DNA from: Peromyscus leucopus
Taxonomy: Eukaryota; Chordata; Mammalia; Rodentia; Cricetidae
Direction of reading: 5' to 3'
NCBI RefSeq assembly: GCF_004664715.2
Contig: NC_051075.1
Location: 24,117,715-24,181,714, forward strand
DNA: 64,000 bases
Shown: in pieces, positions 20,019 through 29,832 of the stretch
Position numbering within the stretch: position 1 is the first letter of the stretch
Layout: the number at the start of each line of letters is the position of its first letter
The notes under the pieces: model-generated
What the model saw: only the letters and a program-made list of their open reading frames with translations
What the model was told of the DNA's origin: nothing
Database searches by the model: none
Program-made: the position numbers and the translations under genes

Positions 20019-20590
20019 AAGAATATTTAAGGCCGAGGACAGACATCCAGACACAAGCACATCTGTGAGTCTTAGAGCGAGGACATAAGGCAGGAACATT
20101 TTTGAGGGGTGTCAGAGCAGAAAGATGCACAGGAAGGAATTATCAGGAGGTGAAATGTGTTTATCAAGGAAACCAAAGAAATAGTGAGGCTTCTTGTCAA
20201 ACCAGGCAGTTATAACCAGCATGAAGTCCTGGGGACACAGTTGTCACGCATAATGCTCTCCGATCTCTTGTTTTCTAGGGACCCCATCAGAAGACAATCG
20301 CATTCTTCCTGCGTTTGAAGTAACTAGAACCCTAACGATGGCAGCTGTGATTGTAGCGTCCCCCCTCCCAACCCCGATGCAATTAGGGGACTTTAAAAAT
20401 CCCAGCGCCAAGGGCTCCAGTCAATTAAATCAGTCTCGGAGGGAGCAGTCCTGCCCCCAGAAGTTTTCAAAAGCTCCCCCATGTGAATTTAATGTGAAGT
20501 GAAAGTCAGAAATTACTTCTCTGGGGAAAGTTCGTGCTGTATACTGCTCCCCAACTTTAACATATGTACAATGAACTGGGGCGGTGGGGG
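20019..20590. other. Single-copy island
   Basis: No repeat recognised. The core 20330-20520 carries several TAATT/ATTTA homeodomain-like motifs (GCAATTAGGGG, TCAATTAAATC). It also contains the 20279 frame. Confidence 0.45.
20279..20502 (+). CDS. Candidate terminal exon, 73 codons
   Basis: The acceptor-like tract CTCTCCGATCTCTTGTTTTCTAG leads into one frame open from 20281 to a TGA at 20500. It starts TPSEDNRILPAFEVTRTLTM and ends PQKFSKAPPCEFNVK; the other two frames close within 15 codons. No polyadenylation signal is apparent nearby, and homeodomain-like motifs overlap the segment, so a conserved non-coding element is the main alternative. Protein not recognised. Confidence 0.25.
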
Positions 20591-20774
20591 GGCTTATTAA
20601 AGTGCAGGTTATGACTTACTCAGTAAGTCTAGGTTGGGAACTAAGATGACCAAATTATAATAATCTCCTAGGTCATATTAGTAGGGTTGATTTACAGACC
20701 ACACTTAAGAGCTGTAGGGAGAATGCTCACAATACACTCTGGTCTGTATCGACTAAAAATTATTATTTATTGAT

Positions 20775-20926
20775 TTTTTTTTTTTTTGAGACAGGGTTTC
20801 TCTGTGTAGCTTTGCGCCTTTCCTGGAACTCACTCTGTAGTCCAGGCTGGTCTTGAACTCACAGAAATCTGCCTGCCTCTGCCTCCTGAGTGCTGGGATC
20901 AAAGGCGTGCGCCACTACTGCCCGGC
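20775..20926 (-). repeat. B1, minus strand
   Basis: GAGACAGGGTTTCTCTGTG to CCACTACTGCCCGGC. GACTAAAAATT at 20751-20761 recurs at 20929, marking the target duplication. Confidence 0.9.
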
Positions 20927-20943
20927 TTGACTAAAAATTTAAT

Positions 20944-21152
20944 ATTGGGTTGAAGAGATGGCTCAATAGTTAAGAGCTCTGGCCGCACTTCCAGAGGACC
21001 CAGAATCAATTATTAGCATCTACATAGTGTCTTACAATCATTTGTTGCTCCTGTTTCAGAGGATCCAATGCCCTCTTTTGACCTCTGTAGACACTAAGCA
21101 CTCACATGGTACTCAGTTATACATGCAGTCAAAATGCACACACATAAAATTT
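20944..21152 (+). repeat. B2-family SINE
   Basis: GGGTTGAAGAGATGGCTCAATAG head to CACACACATAAAATTT tail. Confidence 0.85.
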
Positions 21153-21280
21153 AACAGTGGGTCAAAATCTCCACATATTAATTCTGATGATTATCTAAAA
21201 AAGACAGTACACAATTTTATCTTACAATTAAGATTTTAAAATCTTTTCACAGGCTGAAATGAGATAAAATTTATTCCTTA

Positions 21281-21503
21281 GGGGGCTAAAGAGATGGCTC
21301 AGTGGTTAAAAACATTTGCTGCTCTTGCAGAAGCTCTGGTTTCAGTTCCCAGCACCCACAGAGCAGCTCAGAGCCGCCTGTAACTCCAGTTCCAGAGGAT
21401 CTAAGGACTTCTAGCCTCCAAGGGTACCAGGTACATATATAGTGCACAGACATTCATACAGCAAAACATTCATACACATAAAGTAAATCTCTTCAAAAGT
21501 CTA
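21281..21503 (+). repeat. B2-family SINE
   Basis: GGGGCTAAAGAGATGGCTCAG head to ACATAAAGTAAATCTC tail. Confidence 0.85.
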
Positions 21504-21523
21504 TCAAGCTAAAAGTCTATCAA

Positions 21524-21655
21524 GCTGGGCATAGTGGTGCATGCCTTTAGTCCCAGGACTTTGGAGGTAGAGGCAGGCAGATTTCTGTGAGTTCAAGGCC
21601 AGCCTTGTTTATATAGAGTTCTAGGCTAGCCAGGATTATACAGTGAGACCTTTTT
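21524..21655 (+). repeat. B1
   Basis: GCTGGGCATAGTGGTGCATGCC head. AAAGTCTATCAAGCT appears twice just before it (21497 and 21513), a small local duplication. Confidence 0.85.
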
Positions 21656-21682
21656 TTTAAGCCTATCAAATAAGCTAATTCT

Positions 21683-21721
21683 GGGGGCTGAAGTGGTTAA
21701 GAGCACTGGCTGTTCTTCTAA
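21683..21721 (+). repeat. B2 head fragment
   Basis: GGGGGCTGAAGTGGTTAAGAG and CTGGCTGTTCTTCTA only. It is cut off where CAGTAGTTCTCAAC, a URR1-like terminus, begins at 21724. Confidence 0.7.
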
Positions 21722-21751
21722 ATCAGTAGTTCTCAACTTTCTTTCTTTCTT

Positions 21752-21897
21752 TTTCTTTTTTTTTTTTTTGGTTTTTCAAGACATGGTTTCTCTGCGTAGC
21801 TTTGTGCCTTTCTTGGAATTTGCTTTGCAGACCAGGCTGGCCTCGAACTCACAGAGATCCGCCTGCCTCTGCCTCCTGAGTGCTGGGATTAAAGGCC
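21752..21897 (-). repeat. B1, left arm of an inverted pair
   Basis: Reverse B1 from the T tract to GTGCTGGGATTAAAGG. Its own head is missing, and the next B1 begins immediately in the opposite direction. Confidence 0.9.
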
Positions 21898-22061
21898 GGG
21901 CAGTGGTGGCGCACGCCTTTAATCCCAGCACTCGGGAGGCAGAGGCAGGCGGACCTCTGTGAGTTCGAGGCCAGCCTGGGCTACCAAGTGAGTCCCAGGA
22001 AAGCAGGAAAGGCACAAAGCTACACAGAGAAACTCTGTCTCGAAAAACCAAAAAAAAAAAG
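21898..22061 (+). repeat. B1, right arm of an inverted pair
   Basis: CCGGGCAGTGGTGGCGCACG to GAAAAACCAAAAAAAAAA. It has a short internal duplication (GGAAAGCAGGAAAGG). Confidence 0.9.
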
Positions 22062-22133
22062 ATATTTCTGAAACTAACAGAAGTAATTAAACATATTGGA
22101 AGAAAGTTGATAACAGAAAAATTAAGAGAAAGT

Positions 22134-22235
22134 ACAAGTCTTTAATCCCAGCACTCTGAAAGCAGAAGCAGGCAGGTCTCTGAGTTTGAGGCCAGCCAGG
22201 GCTACACAGGGAAACCCTGTCCTGAAAAAACAAAA
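22134..22235 (+). repeat. 5'-truncated B1
   Basis: Starts within the body at GTCTTTAATCCCAGCACTC. Confidence 0.8.
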
Positions 22236-22239
22236 CAAT

Positions 22240-23080
22240 TTAAAAAATTAAGAGCAGGAAAATATGCTTTAGAACACAGATAACTATCAGATAGGAGAAA
22301 AATCACTAATAAAGTAGAATTATATACAAATGCTTTTTAAATTATGATGGAGTTTCAACACATACACTCACCATAAATTGAAAATACTTGGTTTAAACAC
22401 ATAATACACCTAATCTACCAGACATCATTGCTTTTAGCTTAGCCTACTTTGAACATATTCAGAATAACTATATTAACCTATAGTTGGCCACACTTACCTA
22501 TCACAAAGCCTATTTTATAATAAAGTGTTGAATGTCTCATGTAACTTATTCTTGTATCCAAAAAAAAAAACAAAAACAAAAACAAAACTCCATCAACATT
22601 TCCGCTGTTTTCCCTTGTGATTTCATGGTTCACGAGGAGCTGTGACAGCCGCCCAGCATTCCAAGGGGGTCTCACCCTGCACATGGCTAGCCTCAGAAGA
22701 CCGAAATTCAGATCCAAAGTACGATTTTTACTAAATACCAGTTGCTTTTACACCATAATACACGGAAACTTCTGAAGCTGAACTGTCCTAAGTTTCTGCC
22801 CATCTGTTTGCAGAAGTAGCTGAATTTGAGGAAGTGGAACAGAGCGTGTCTGAGTGGTCACTGTGAAAATGAGAAGAGGCTGGAAGTCGGGAAACACAGT
22901 AAGGTGGAAGGGTGCTCCAGAAAACTGGTGGGCAAGAATTCCAACAGCTCTACTCGTCCCTGAAGCGGGACTCGGCAAGCCAAGTGTGGGATCAGAGCAA
23001 GAAGCAGAGAAGGTCTAGGTAAGGGAGGAGGGAACATCAGAGTCCAGGAGTTAAGTATGCTCTCAAAAGATCGGCTGGAG
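22240..23080. other. Mostly single-copy stretch
   Basis: AT-rich, then an A-rich run (22560-22588), then a more balanced block from 22590. A good acceptor-like tract CTGCCCATCTGTTTGCAG ends at 22813, with only 16 open codons behind it. Confidence 0.35.
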
Positions 23081-23083
23081 GGC

Positions 23084-23117
23084 TGCAGATATGGCACAGT
23101 GCTTGAGGGCACTCCTT

Positions 23118-23155
<38 letters not shown>

Positions 23156-23480
23156 CGAGACAGGGTTTCTCTGTGTAGTTTTGTGCCTTTCCTGGAACTC
23201 ACTTTGTAGACCAGGCTGGCCCCGAACTCACAAAGATCCGCCTGGCTCTGCCTCCCAAGTGCTGGGATTAAAGGCGTGTGCTACCACCGCCCGGCGCACT
23301 CCTTGTTCTTGAAGGCGATCTGGGTTCTAGTCCCAGAAGGGGTTCACAACTATTTCTAAATCCCCTGCCAGGGGATCCGGCTCTTTTTTCTGGCCTCTGA
23401 AGACACACGGCATATACACACAGTGCATGTACACACATGCAGGCAAAATAACTCATACACGTAAATAAGAAAATCTTTGA
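23084..23480 (+). repeat. B2-family SINE split by B1
   Basis: Head GGAGGGCTGCAGATATGGC before the B1. The body (GATCTGGGTTCTAGTCCC) and tail resume after it. Confidence 0.8.
23124..23295 (-). repeat. Young B1 inside B2
   Basis: T-rich tail of more than 30 bases. Flanked by 15-base repeats GCACTCCTTGTTCTT (23109-23123 and 23296-23310). Confidence 0.95.
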
Positions 23481-23501
23481 AGAAAGAGGGGCGGGAGAGG
23501 G

Positions 23502-23633
23502 AGGCCAGGTATGGTGTGGTACATGACTTGGATGAATTGGGAGAGAGAGTTAGGCAGATCCCTGTGTGTTCTAGGACAGCCTGGTTTACATGTTGAGTTC
23601 TAGGATAGCCACGACTACATGAACAGGCCTTGT

Positions 23634-23635
<2 letters not shown>
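23502..23635 (+). repeat. Degenerate B1
   Basis: GGCCAGGTATGGTGTGGTAC head and GACAGCCTGGTTTACATG body, running into the GA microsatellite. Confidence 0.65.

Positions 23636-23694
<59 letters not shown>
23636..23694 (+). repeat. (GA)n microsatellite
   Basis: About 28 perfect units in place of the B1 A-tail. Confidence 0.95.
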
Positions 23695-23698
<4 letters not shown>

Positions 23699-24455
23699 AG
23701 AAGGAAGGAACCAACCACTGTGAAAGGGTGTTTTATTAAAGACAAGGAATGGGGACCCCTCACCCTGTCATGGAAAGGCAAGAGGTAGAATTATAAAAGC
23801 AGAATAGCTAAACCTTTTAGGATGAGCTTGAGGCGCTGGGGGCCACAGTGTGGATGAATTTTCTCTATGGTTTGCACAAAAACACATGCATTTCTCCAAA
23901 TAGCCACAGTGGCACTATTCTCTACCTTCAACCATCTGAACCACACATCTGTACTCTCATACTTCTGTTGGAGTTTTATAAAAATAAAAACCTGTAACCT
24001 ACTAGGCCTTTGCACCTGTCTTATATGGTTTTTTTTTTCCCTTAAAAGCATAAACAATTATTTGTCAGCTAGTAGTCTAGGTCTATGGACGCATGCATAC
24101 ACAAGGCAAGAAGTCCTGAGGTGCACACATGTTTTGTGACTGATTTGAATACCCAGGTCAGTCTAGGATGGCTTTGCTCTTTGGGTTAACCTTACTCCTG
24201 TGAGCTGAGTCTCTTAGATCTATTCAAATTCTGCTCTGGAAAACTCCAGAACAATCCAGAATTTGAAAAGCAGACTGGCAAGTTTCTCATCTATTTAACA
24301 AAACTAAGTTGATCTATAGGCGGTGTCAGCCACTTTCCAGTAATGTCTGAGGGAAACAAAGCCACACACTATAATTAAAATTCCTTGGCTTTCCCGTTTC
24401 CATCCTGTGTTAGGCAGATATATAGATATATATGGCTGTGTTATAAATATACTTA
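23695..24455. other. Single-copy stretch
   Basis: Both strands have open frames near 23791-24139 without recognisable homology. ATAAAAATAAAAACC (23979) is AT-rich but not a clear tail. Confidence 0.35.
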
Positions 24456-24645
24456 TGGGGTCATCGAGAAGGCTCAGTGGGTAAGAGCACTTGCTGCCAA
24501 GACTGTTTGCCCCCTGGAACAGCAATGGTAGACAGAGAGAACTGACTGCTGGAAGTCGTCCTCTGACTTCCACACGTGGCACACAGGCATACACTCACAC
24601 ATTCTCTCTTTCTCTCAATGTGAAAATGCCTGAATAAATAAATCA
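24456..24645 (+). repeat. B3 SINE
   Basis: GAAGGCTCAGTGGGTAAGAGC head and GTCGTCCTCTGACTTCCACAC body. Confidence 0.8.
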
Positions 24646-24779
24646 GTGCAAGGAATATATACGTGTGTATTGCCATAAACGGCTCTGTGCACACTGCGGA
24701 CTATGTCTTTCTTACCCTCTCTACTGCGGTTTTTGCTGGAAACACTCTTTATAACAGTAATTACGAGTCTTCGATGCTC
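24646..24779. other. Single-copy stretch
   Basis: Nothing recognised. Confidence 0.3.
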
Positions 24780-24930
24780 TTCCTTCAAAAGTGCTTACCG
24801 CTGCATTAGTTTTTCATATGTAATCTCCCATCTCAGCTAGGTTAGGGATGCATTATCACCCCTCGACTGTAGAAGAGGGAATAGTAGTCAATCCTTAGTG
24901 ACTTACTCAAGGTCGGACCATTTGTTGGGA
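24780..24930 (+). repeat. MIR (ancient mammalian SINE)
   Basis: Follows the MIR core: ATTAGTTTTTCATATGTAATC, GGTTAGGGATGCATTATCACCC, AGTGACTTACTCAAGGTC. Confidence 0.65.
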
Positions 24931-25020
24931 GGTGAGTTTTTAAACTTAAGATGTGTTTTGACACTTGCTGACATATACTTTCTTTTGTTTTTGTTGGGTT
25001 TGTTTTTGTTTTTTAGACAT

Positions 25021-25021
<1 letters not shown>

Positions 25022-25107
<86 letters not shown>
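25022..25107 (+). repeat. Compound (CT)n(GT)n microsatellite
   Basis: About 23 CT then 20 GT units. They replace the tail-proximal part of the B1 that follows. Confidence 0.95.
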
Positions 25108-25108
<1 letters not shown>

Positions 25109-25109
<1 letters not shown>

Positions 25110-25200
25110 GCCTGGCTGTCCTGGAACTCCATATACAGCCCAGGCCAGCCTTGAACCTATAGAGCTATGTCCGCCTCAATCTCCCTAGTGCTGGGATTAT
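25109..25200 (-). repeat. B1 fragment, minus strand
   Basis: GGCCTGGCTGTCCTGGAACTCC to CTAGTGCTGGGATTATA. Confidence 0.75.
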
Positions 25201-25271
25201 ATACTTTCTCTTCATTATAAGAAGTGAGTCTTTTGGTAATTTCTAGTGAAAATACTTTTTTTATTTTTTTC

Positions 25272-25312
25272 TTAGGGATTGAACCCAGGGCCTCATGCAT
25301 TGTTGTGTGAGA
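25272..25312 (-). repeat. ID-type fragment, minus strand
   Basis: TAGGGATTGAACCCAGGGCC is the reverse of the ID/B4 B-box region. Confidence 0.5.
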
Positions 25313-25335
25313 GACTCTTCCTAAGGAGACTCAAA

Positions 25336-25388
25336 ATACACACACACACACACACACACACACAACACACACACACAACACACACAAA
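25336..25388 (+). repeat. (CA)n microsatellite
   Basis: Interrupted CA tract with two CAACA breaks. Confidence 0.9.
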
Positions 25389-25720
25389 CCTACCCAACCC
25401 AGAAAGGAAGCCCAGACAGATCAAAATATGTATACACTGAAGTCTGACTTAGTAAACCAATGAGTTTTATTGGGTTCCTTACAGGAATGTGGGGGAGGGG
25501 TCACTTACAGGAGTAGAAATGACTCAAAGACAGCTGCATCACCAAGGCCCAGCATGGGTTGCAGCTTACAACATCAGGAAACTGGAAGCACACAGCAGTC
25601 TGCAGGCAGCTTAGTAAACTGGAGAGTCCTTTCCAGGTGGCTCATTTGGTCTGAGCGTCTTCTAGTTAGTTAAGCTGGTGATTGTTTCTTCTAGGGAGTT
25701 AGACCCCTGCTTCTCTTTAC
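25389..25720. repeat. Probable rodent interspersed repeat, unassigned
   Basis: The string GGAATGTGGGGGAGGGGTCACTTACAGGAGTAGAAATGACTC, with GACAGCTGCATCACCAAGGCCC after it, is familiar as a dispersed rodent repeat, but I cannot name the family. Confidence 0.4.
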
Positions 25721-26091
25721 AATTCCTGGGGGGGAAGGGGGGAGGGAATCCAGTCAGTTTCAGGGACTTCCTGAGCTATTTTGAATTGTTTACTTCCTGT
25801 CTGAATTGACTTCTCTGGTGTATTTCACCTTCCCTTAGAACATACTGTTGCTTTCACCTACCTGTAAAATATCCTATCTTAATAAGTTTCCCTCCAACAT
25901 GGATCGTTCTAAACTGAGAGGAAACTGCTGCATAACACGCATGCTTAGCACACACTGTAAGGCTGGGTTGTACCCACAACCCCTAAACATGTTTCTGTAG
26001 TGTTTACTAGAAAAGGGATCTCTGTAACCCCTGCCCCTTTTTAGTAAATAGCCAAAAATGGAAAATGGCCACAATATATAAATGAACTTTG
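25721..26091. other. Single-copy stretch
   Basis: No feature beyond a G-rich run at 25728-25745. Confidence 0.35.
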
Positions 26092-26276
26092 CTGGCTAGT
26101 TTTATGTCAACCTGACGGGAGCTAAAGTCATCTGAGAGGAGAGGACTTTTAGTTCCTGTCCTGACTTCCTTCAGGGATGGACTACGGTGTGGAAGTGTAA
26201 GCCAAATAAACCCTTTCTGTCCCACCCTGCTTTGGTCACGGTGTACCATCACAGCAACAGAAACCCTAGCTAAGAC
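26092..26276 (+). repeat. Family 1 repeat, internally deleted
   Basis: Both ends match 16423-16777 (CTGGCTAGTTTTATGTCAACC and GAAACCCTAGCTAAGACA), but about 170 bases of the middle are missing. Confidence 0.8.
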
Positions 26277-26394
26277 ATGAGCAATACTTTCTGACTTTCC
26301 AAAAGGACATTAACTTGAATATTTTACCACTGCAATCTAGTGCTTATTAAACACATTTCCTTTCGCCAAACATATTGATAGTTTTGGTTTTTTT

Positions 26395-26593
26395 GAAAAT
26401 GATTTTTTACCTTTCTTCATGTATCTGTCGAGGAGGCGGGGGCGTGCACGGCCCAGCACGTGTGTGGAGGTCAGAGGTCGCCTTGCAGGAGTCAGTTCTC
26501 ACATTCGGCAGTGTGGGTCCTGAATGAACACCGACTCAGGTCACCGGGCTTCCTGGCAAGCGCCTTTTCCGGCCGAGCCACCTTATCAGCTGT
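26395..26593 (-). repeat. B3 SINE, minus strand
   Basis: GGAGTCAGTTCTCACATTC and CTCAGGTCACCGGGCTTCC, with a CpG-rich tail side. Confidence 0.7.
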
Positions 26594-26624
26594 GGTAACA
26601 GTTTGCTTAAGATTATTGTTCTGG

Positions 26625-26782
26625 AGGCCAGGACTGTGGCAATTGCCTGCTTTCCCAGCACTCGGGAGGCTGAGCCAAAAGCAGTAAATTCTAGGTCAGC
26701 CCAAGCTACATAATGAGGTCCATATTAGTCTGGGCGGCAGAGAAAAAAACTCTGTCTCAAAAAAAAAAAAAAAAAAAAAAAA
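26625..26782 (+). repeat. Old B1-like SINE
   Basis: GGCCAGGACTGTGGCAATTG head, CTGTCTC then A24. Confidence 0.7.
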
Positions 26783-26810
26783 GACTAAACTAAAACAAAT
26801 AAATAAATAA

Positions 26811-26845
26811 AGGAAGGAAGGAAGGAAGGAAGGAAGGAAGGAAGG
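26811..26845 (+). repeat. (GGAA)n microsatellite
   Basis: About 8 units after an AATA-rich run, on the tail side of the B1-like element. Confidence 0.9.
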
Positions 26846-27062
26846 CATGCCTACTGGCAAGAGAGCTCAGTGGGTAGGAACACTTGCTGCCTAGAACTGA
26901 TGACCTGCGTTCAAGTCCCAGATCCCACACTGAAAGGAGAGTATCAACTCCCAAAAGTTGTCTCACACATGCACCCACACTCACACACACATGCACCCAC
27001 ACTCACACACACATGCACCCACACTCACACACACATGCACCCACACTCAATAATAATAATTA
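26846..27062 (+). repeat. B3-type SINE with internal 22-bp tandem repeat
   Basis: CAAGAGAGCTCAGTGGGTAGG head and GACCTGCGTTCAAGTCCC. Its 3' part contains 3.6 copies of ATGCACCCACACTCACACACAC (26969-27048), then (AAT)n. Confidence 0.8.
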
Positions 27063-27086
27063 ACAAAAATAAATAAAACTGTGACA

Positions 27087-27235
27087 GAGCACAAGAACTC
27101 ATACCTTTGATGCCAGCATTTGGGAGGTAGATACAGGAGGGTCTCTGTGAGTTCGAAGCCAGCCTGGCCAACACAGCCAGTTCCAGGTCAGCAGGGACGA
27201 CACTGTGAGACCCTGTCTCGAACAAATGAGTAAAA
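27087..27235 (+). repeat. B1-like SINE
   Basis: GAGTTCGAAGCCAGCCTGGCC and GAGACCCTGTCTCGAAC. Confidence 0.75.
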
Positions 27236-27400
27236 AACTAATAAAGGAATCAGAGCGAAAGTCGTAAGTGGTATATAAATTCAATACTGAGATGACTTAG
27301 CTCTTTCAATCCAGAGTATAATTGGACAGGACAACTGATTTGGGTGCCTTTAATCCTTTGAGGAAGGCTTCTTGAGGTAATATTGGGGGCGGTGTTTCTG

Positions 27401-27540
27401 GCTGGGTAGGGTGGTATGCATCTATAATCATAGCACTAGGGAGCCTGTACCAGAAGGATGATAACTTGAAGGCCAGGCTGGGCTACATACAGAATTTAAA
27501 GCCAAGTTAGATTACGTAGCAAATCCCTGTCTCAAAAACA
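27401..27540 (+). repeat. Old B1
   Basis: GGCTGGGTAGGGTGGTATGC head and CCCTGTCTCAAAAAC end; diverged middle. Confidence 0.7.
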
Positions 27541-28040
27541 ATTTTTTTGTCCAGTGTTGATATTCTACAGTAGACCTTAGTACACACCAGGAACAGCAAA
27601 TCGGCTGGCTGCGTCTTTGAACATTTAAAAGTAAAGCTCATGGGGTTAGGGCGTCCACACACAATCTGACCCTGGGTGGGTATTAATTGGTTCAGTGGGC
27701 CTGGGGATGAGGCAAATGGAAAGCAGGAATTCTGTCTTTCACCTTCCCCCAGCCAACCAGTCTCTGGATTGAGAGTAGAAGGGGATTATTTGAAATATGA
27801 CGGCCAAGTTCCTTTCCACCTCCATCTCCACCAACCAAGGCGCAGCATCCTGCAGAAAGGGAGCCGAGGCCTGAAGCTTCTGGAAGAGTAGTCAGAAGAA
27901 TAGTCCTGTCTAGTGCAGACAAAACACCCGTTGTCTCCACACAAACACACAATCCCTTACCTAAACTCCTACTTGTATGTCTGGTCCCATGATGTGGTGG
28001 CTGATCCTACCCCTTTGGAACAGAAACACCGAAGTGTCAA
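27541..28040. other. Single-copy stretch
   Basis: A minus-strand frame (27692-27905) follows an acceptor-like TTTTGTCTGCACTAG and reaches a donor-like AAG/GTGAAA. It shows no recognisable homology and is not annotated as coding. Confidence 0.35.
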
Positions 28041-28225
28041 CTCTCTGTCTCTGTCTCTGTCTCTGTCTCTCTCCCCCTCAGGACATGCTCTCACTATGTA
28101 GCCCAGGCATCCTTAGAGCTGGCTAGGTGGACCAGGCTAGTATGGAACTCACAGAGATCCAGCCACCTCAGTGGAGTGTCCCCCACCCTCAGGGCTGGGA
28201 TCCAAGGCCTGTGCCACCCCACCCA
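28041..28225 (-). repeat. B1, minus strand, with (TCTCTG)n tail
   Basis: CTCTGT repeats 28041-28073, then a diverged reverse B1. Confidence 0.7.
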
Positions 28226-28410
28226 TCCTTGTCAAAGGCATTATTCTCAAATACTTTCTTCTGTCCTGTGGCAGGCCTCTTGGTGGCCTCTCTTGAAGGC
28301 TCCGGTCATCTGTCTCACCATGGGCTGCTGTGGAGCATCAGGATCTTATGCACTGTGCGAGCTTCATGCGCTACAGCCCCAGCCCTAAGGTCTTCATTTT
28401 ATTTGTCTGC

Positions 28411-28540
28411 TTTTGTTTTTTAGATGGGAGTCTCACTATAGAACTTACTTTGTAGACCAGGCTGGCCTCCAACTCACAGAGATCCATCCGCTTCTGCACT
28501 CTTGAGTGCTGAGATCAAAAGCCTTCACTAGCACAAAGTT
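28411..28540 (-). repeat. B1, minus strand
   Basis: TTTTAGATGGGAGTCTCACT to AAGCCTTCACTAGCAC. Confidence 0.75.
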
Positions 28541-28665
28541 TTAATTTTGATGAAGTTCTTTTGGCTATACTTTTCATGTCATATCTGAGGTGTCCTAAGC
28601 AAACCTCGTGCCTAATTTCTTCTGAAATTTCCTTCTAAGAGCTCTCTCTCTCTCTCTTCCTTTCT

Positions 28666-28812
28666 CTCTCGACTGGATTTCTCTGTGTAATAGCCATGTT
28701 TGTCCTGGAACTTGCTCTGTAGACCAGGCTGGCCTCGAACTCACAGAAATCTGCCTGCCTCTGCCTCCCTCCGGAGTGCTGGGATTGAAGTGTGTACCAC
28801 CACACCTGGCCA
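28666..28812 (-). repeat. B1, minus strand
   Basis: TCGACTGGATTTCTCTGTG to ACCACCACACCTGGCC, with a TC-rich tail side. Confidence 0.85.
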
Positions 28813-29240
28813 CCTTGGGTTAATTTTTGTAGTAAAGTGTAGGTTAAAGGTCCAACTTCATTCTTATGCATTTAAATATCCATGTACTTTGTATCCCTAG
28901 CCTTTATATTCCCATGTGCATATATTTATTTTTGTCACATATTTATGTTTGTAATAACTGCACCCTATATTTTCATTAAAAACTTTCATGTAGAGATAAA
29001 AAAAACATTTTGTGCATTAAATTGCTAGTAAACTTATGATGTGGGCTGTTGAAAGGGAAAGATTTTTAACTCAGTAAGACTGTGTCTGTAGACTATATAG
29101 GGTGAGTATAAATTGTACCACCAATATCTTAGCTGCTTAGAAAAGTATCAGCTTTGTGGTAAAAGAGAACACTAGAAGCCGTATTTTAAAACGAAGCAGT
29201 GAAAGTCATTGTTAGATAAAACATTAAAAAAACAAAACAA
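28813..29240. other. AT-rich single-copy stretch
   Basis: Nothing recognised. Confidence 0.35.
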
Positions 29241-29247
29241 AAAATTA

Positions 29248-29392
29248 GCCAGGCAGTGGTGGCGCACGCCTGTAATCCCAGCACTCGGGAGGCACAGGCA
29301 GGTGGATCTCTGTGAGTTCAAGGCCAGCCTGGGCTATAGAGTGAGTTCCAGGGCAGGCTCCAAAGCTACAGAGAAACCCTATCTCAAAAAAC
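29248..29392 (+). repeat. B1
   Basis: GCCAGGCAGTGGTGGCGCACG head. AAAAATTAGC before it recurs after the A-rich tail (29416) as the target duplication. Confidence 0.9.
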
Positions 29393-29487
29393 AAAAACAA
29401 AAAAAAAAATTAAAAAAAATTAGCGTGTGCTTGAGTAAGATCCTGGCTTGTGCCATTAAAAACTTTATAATTAGAAACTGAATCTAA

Positions 29488-29818
29488 GCCAGACATGGTG
29501 GTGGCATACGTCCTTAATCCTAGCACTAGGAAGCAGGCAGTTCTCTGAGTTCGAGGCCAGCTTGGTCTACAGAGCGAATTCCAGGACAGCAAGGGCTACA
29601 CAGAAGAAATCCTGTCTCGAAAAACCAAAAAATAAAAATAAATATGTAAATAAATAAAATGGTAGTTCAAGCCGGGTGGCAGAAGCGCACACTTTTAATC
29701 CCAGCACTCAGGAGGTAGAGCAGGTGTTTCTCCGGGGCAGCCAGGGCTACACAGAGAAACATTGTCTCGAAAAACAAAAACAAACAAAACCAAACAACAA
29801 CGACAAAAAACAAAAAAC
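29488..29818 (+). repeat. Two B1s inside one target duplication
   Basis: B1 at 29488-29632 and a shortened B1 at 29670-29785 are joined by an AT-rich linker. The whole unit lies between GAAACTGAATCTAA (29474-29487 and 29819-29832). Confidence 0.85.
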
Positions 29819-29832
29819 GAAACTGAATCTAA

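Noticed and set aside
22814..22866. Strong acceptor followed by VAEFEEVEQSVSEWSL and a stop
   Set aside because: Only 16 codons, with no polyadenylation signal after it. Chance acceptors of this quality recur throughout the window.
27692..27952. 86-codon minus frame between acceptor- and donor-like sites
   Set aside because: Glycine/leucine-rich and without recognisable domain character; the splice motifs are moderate.
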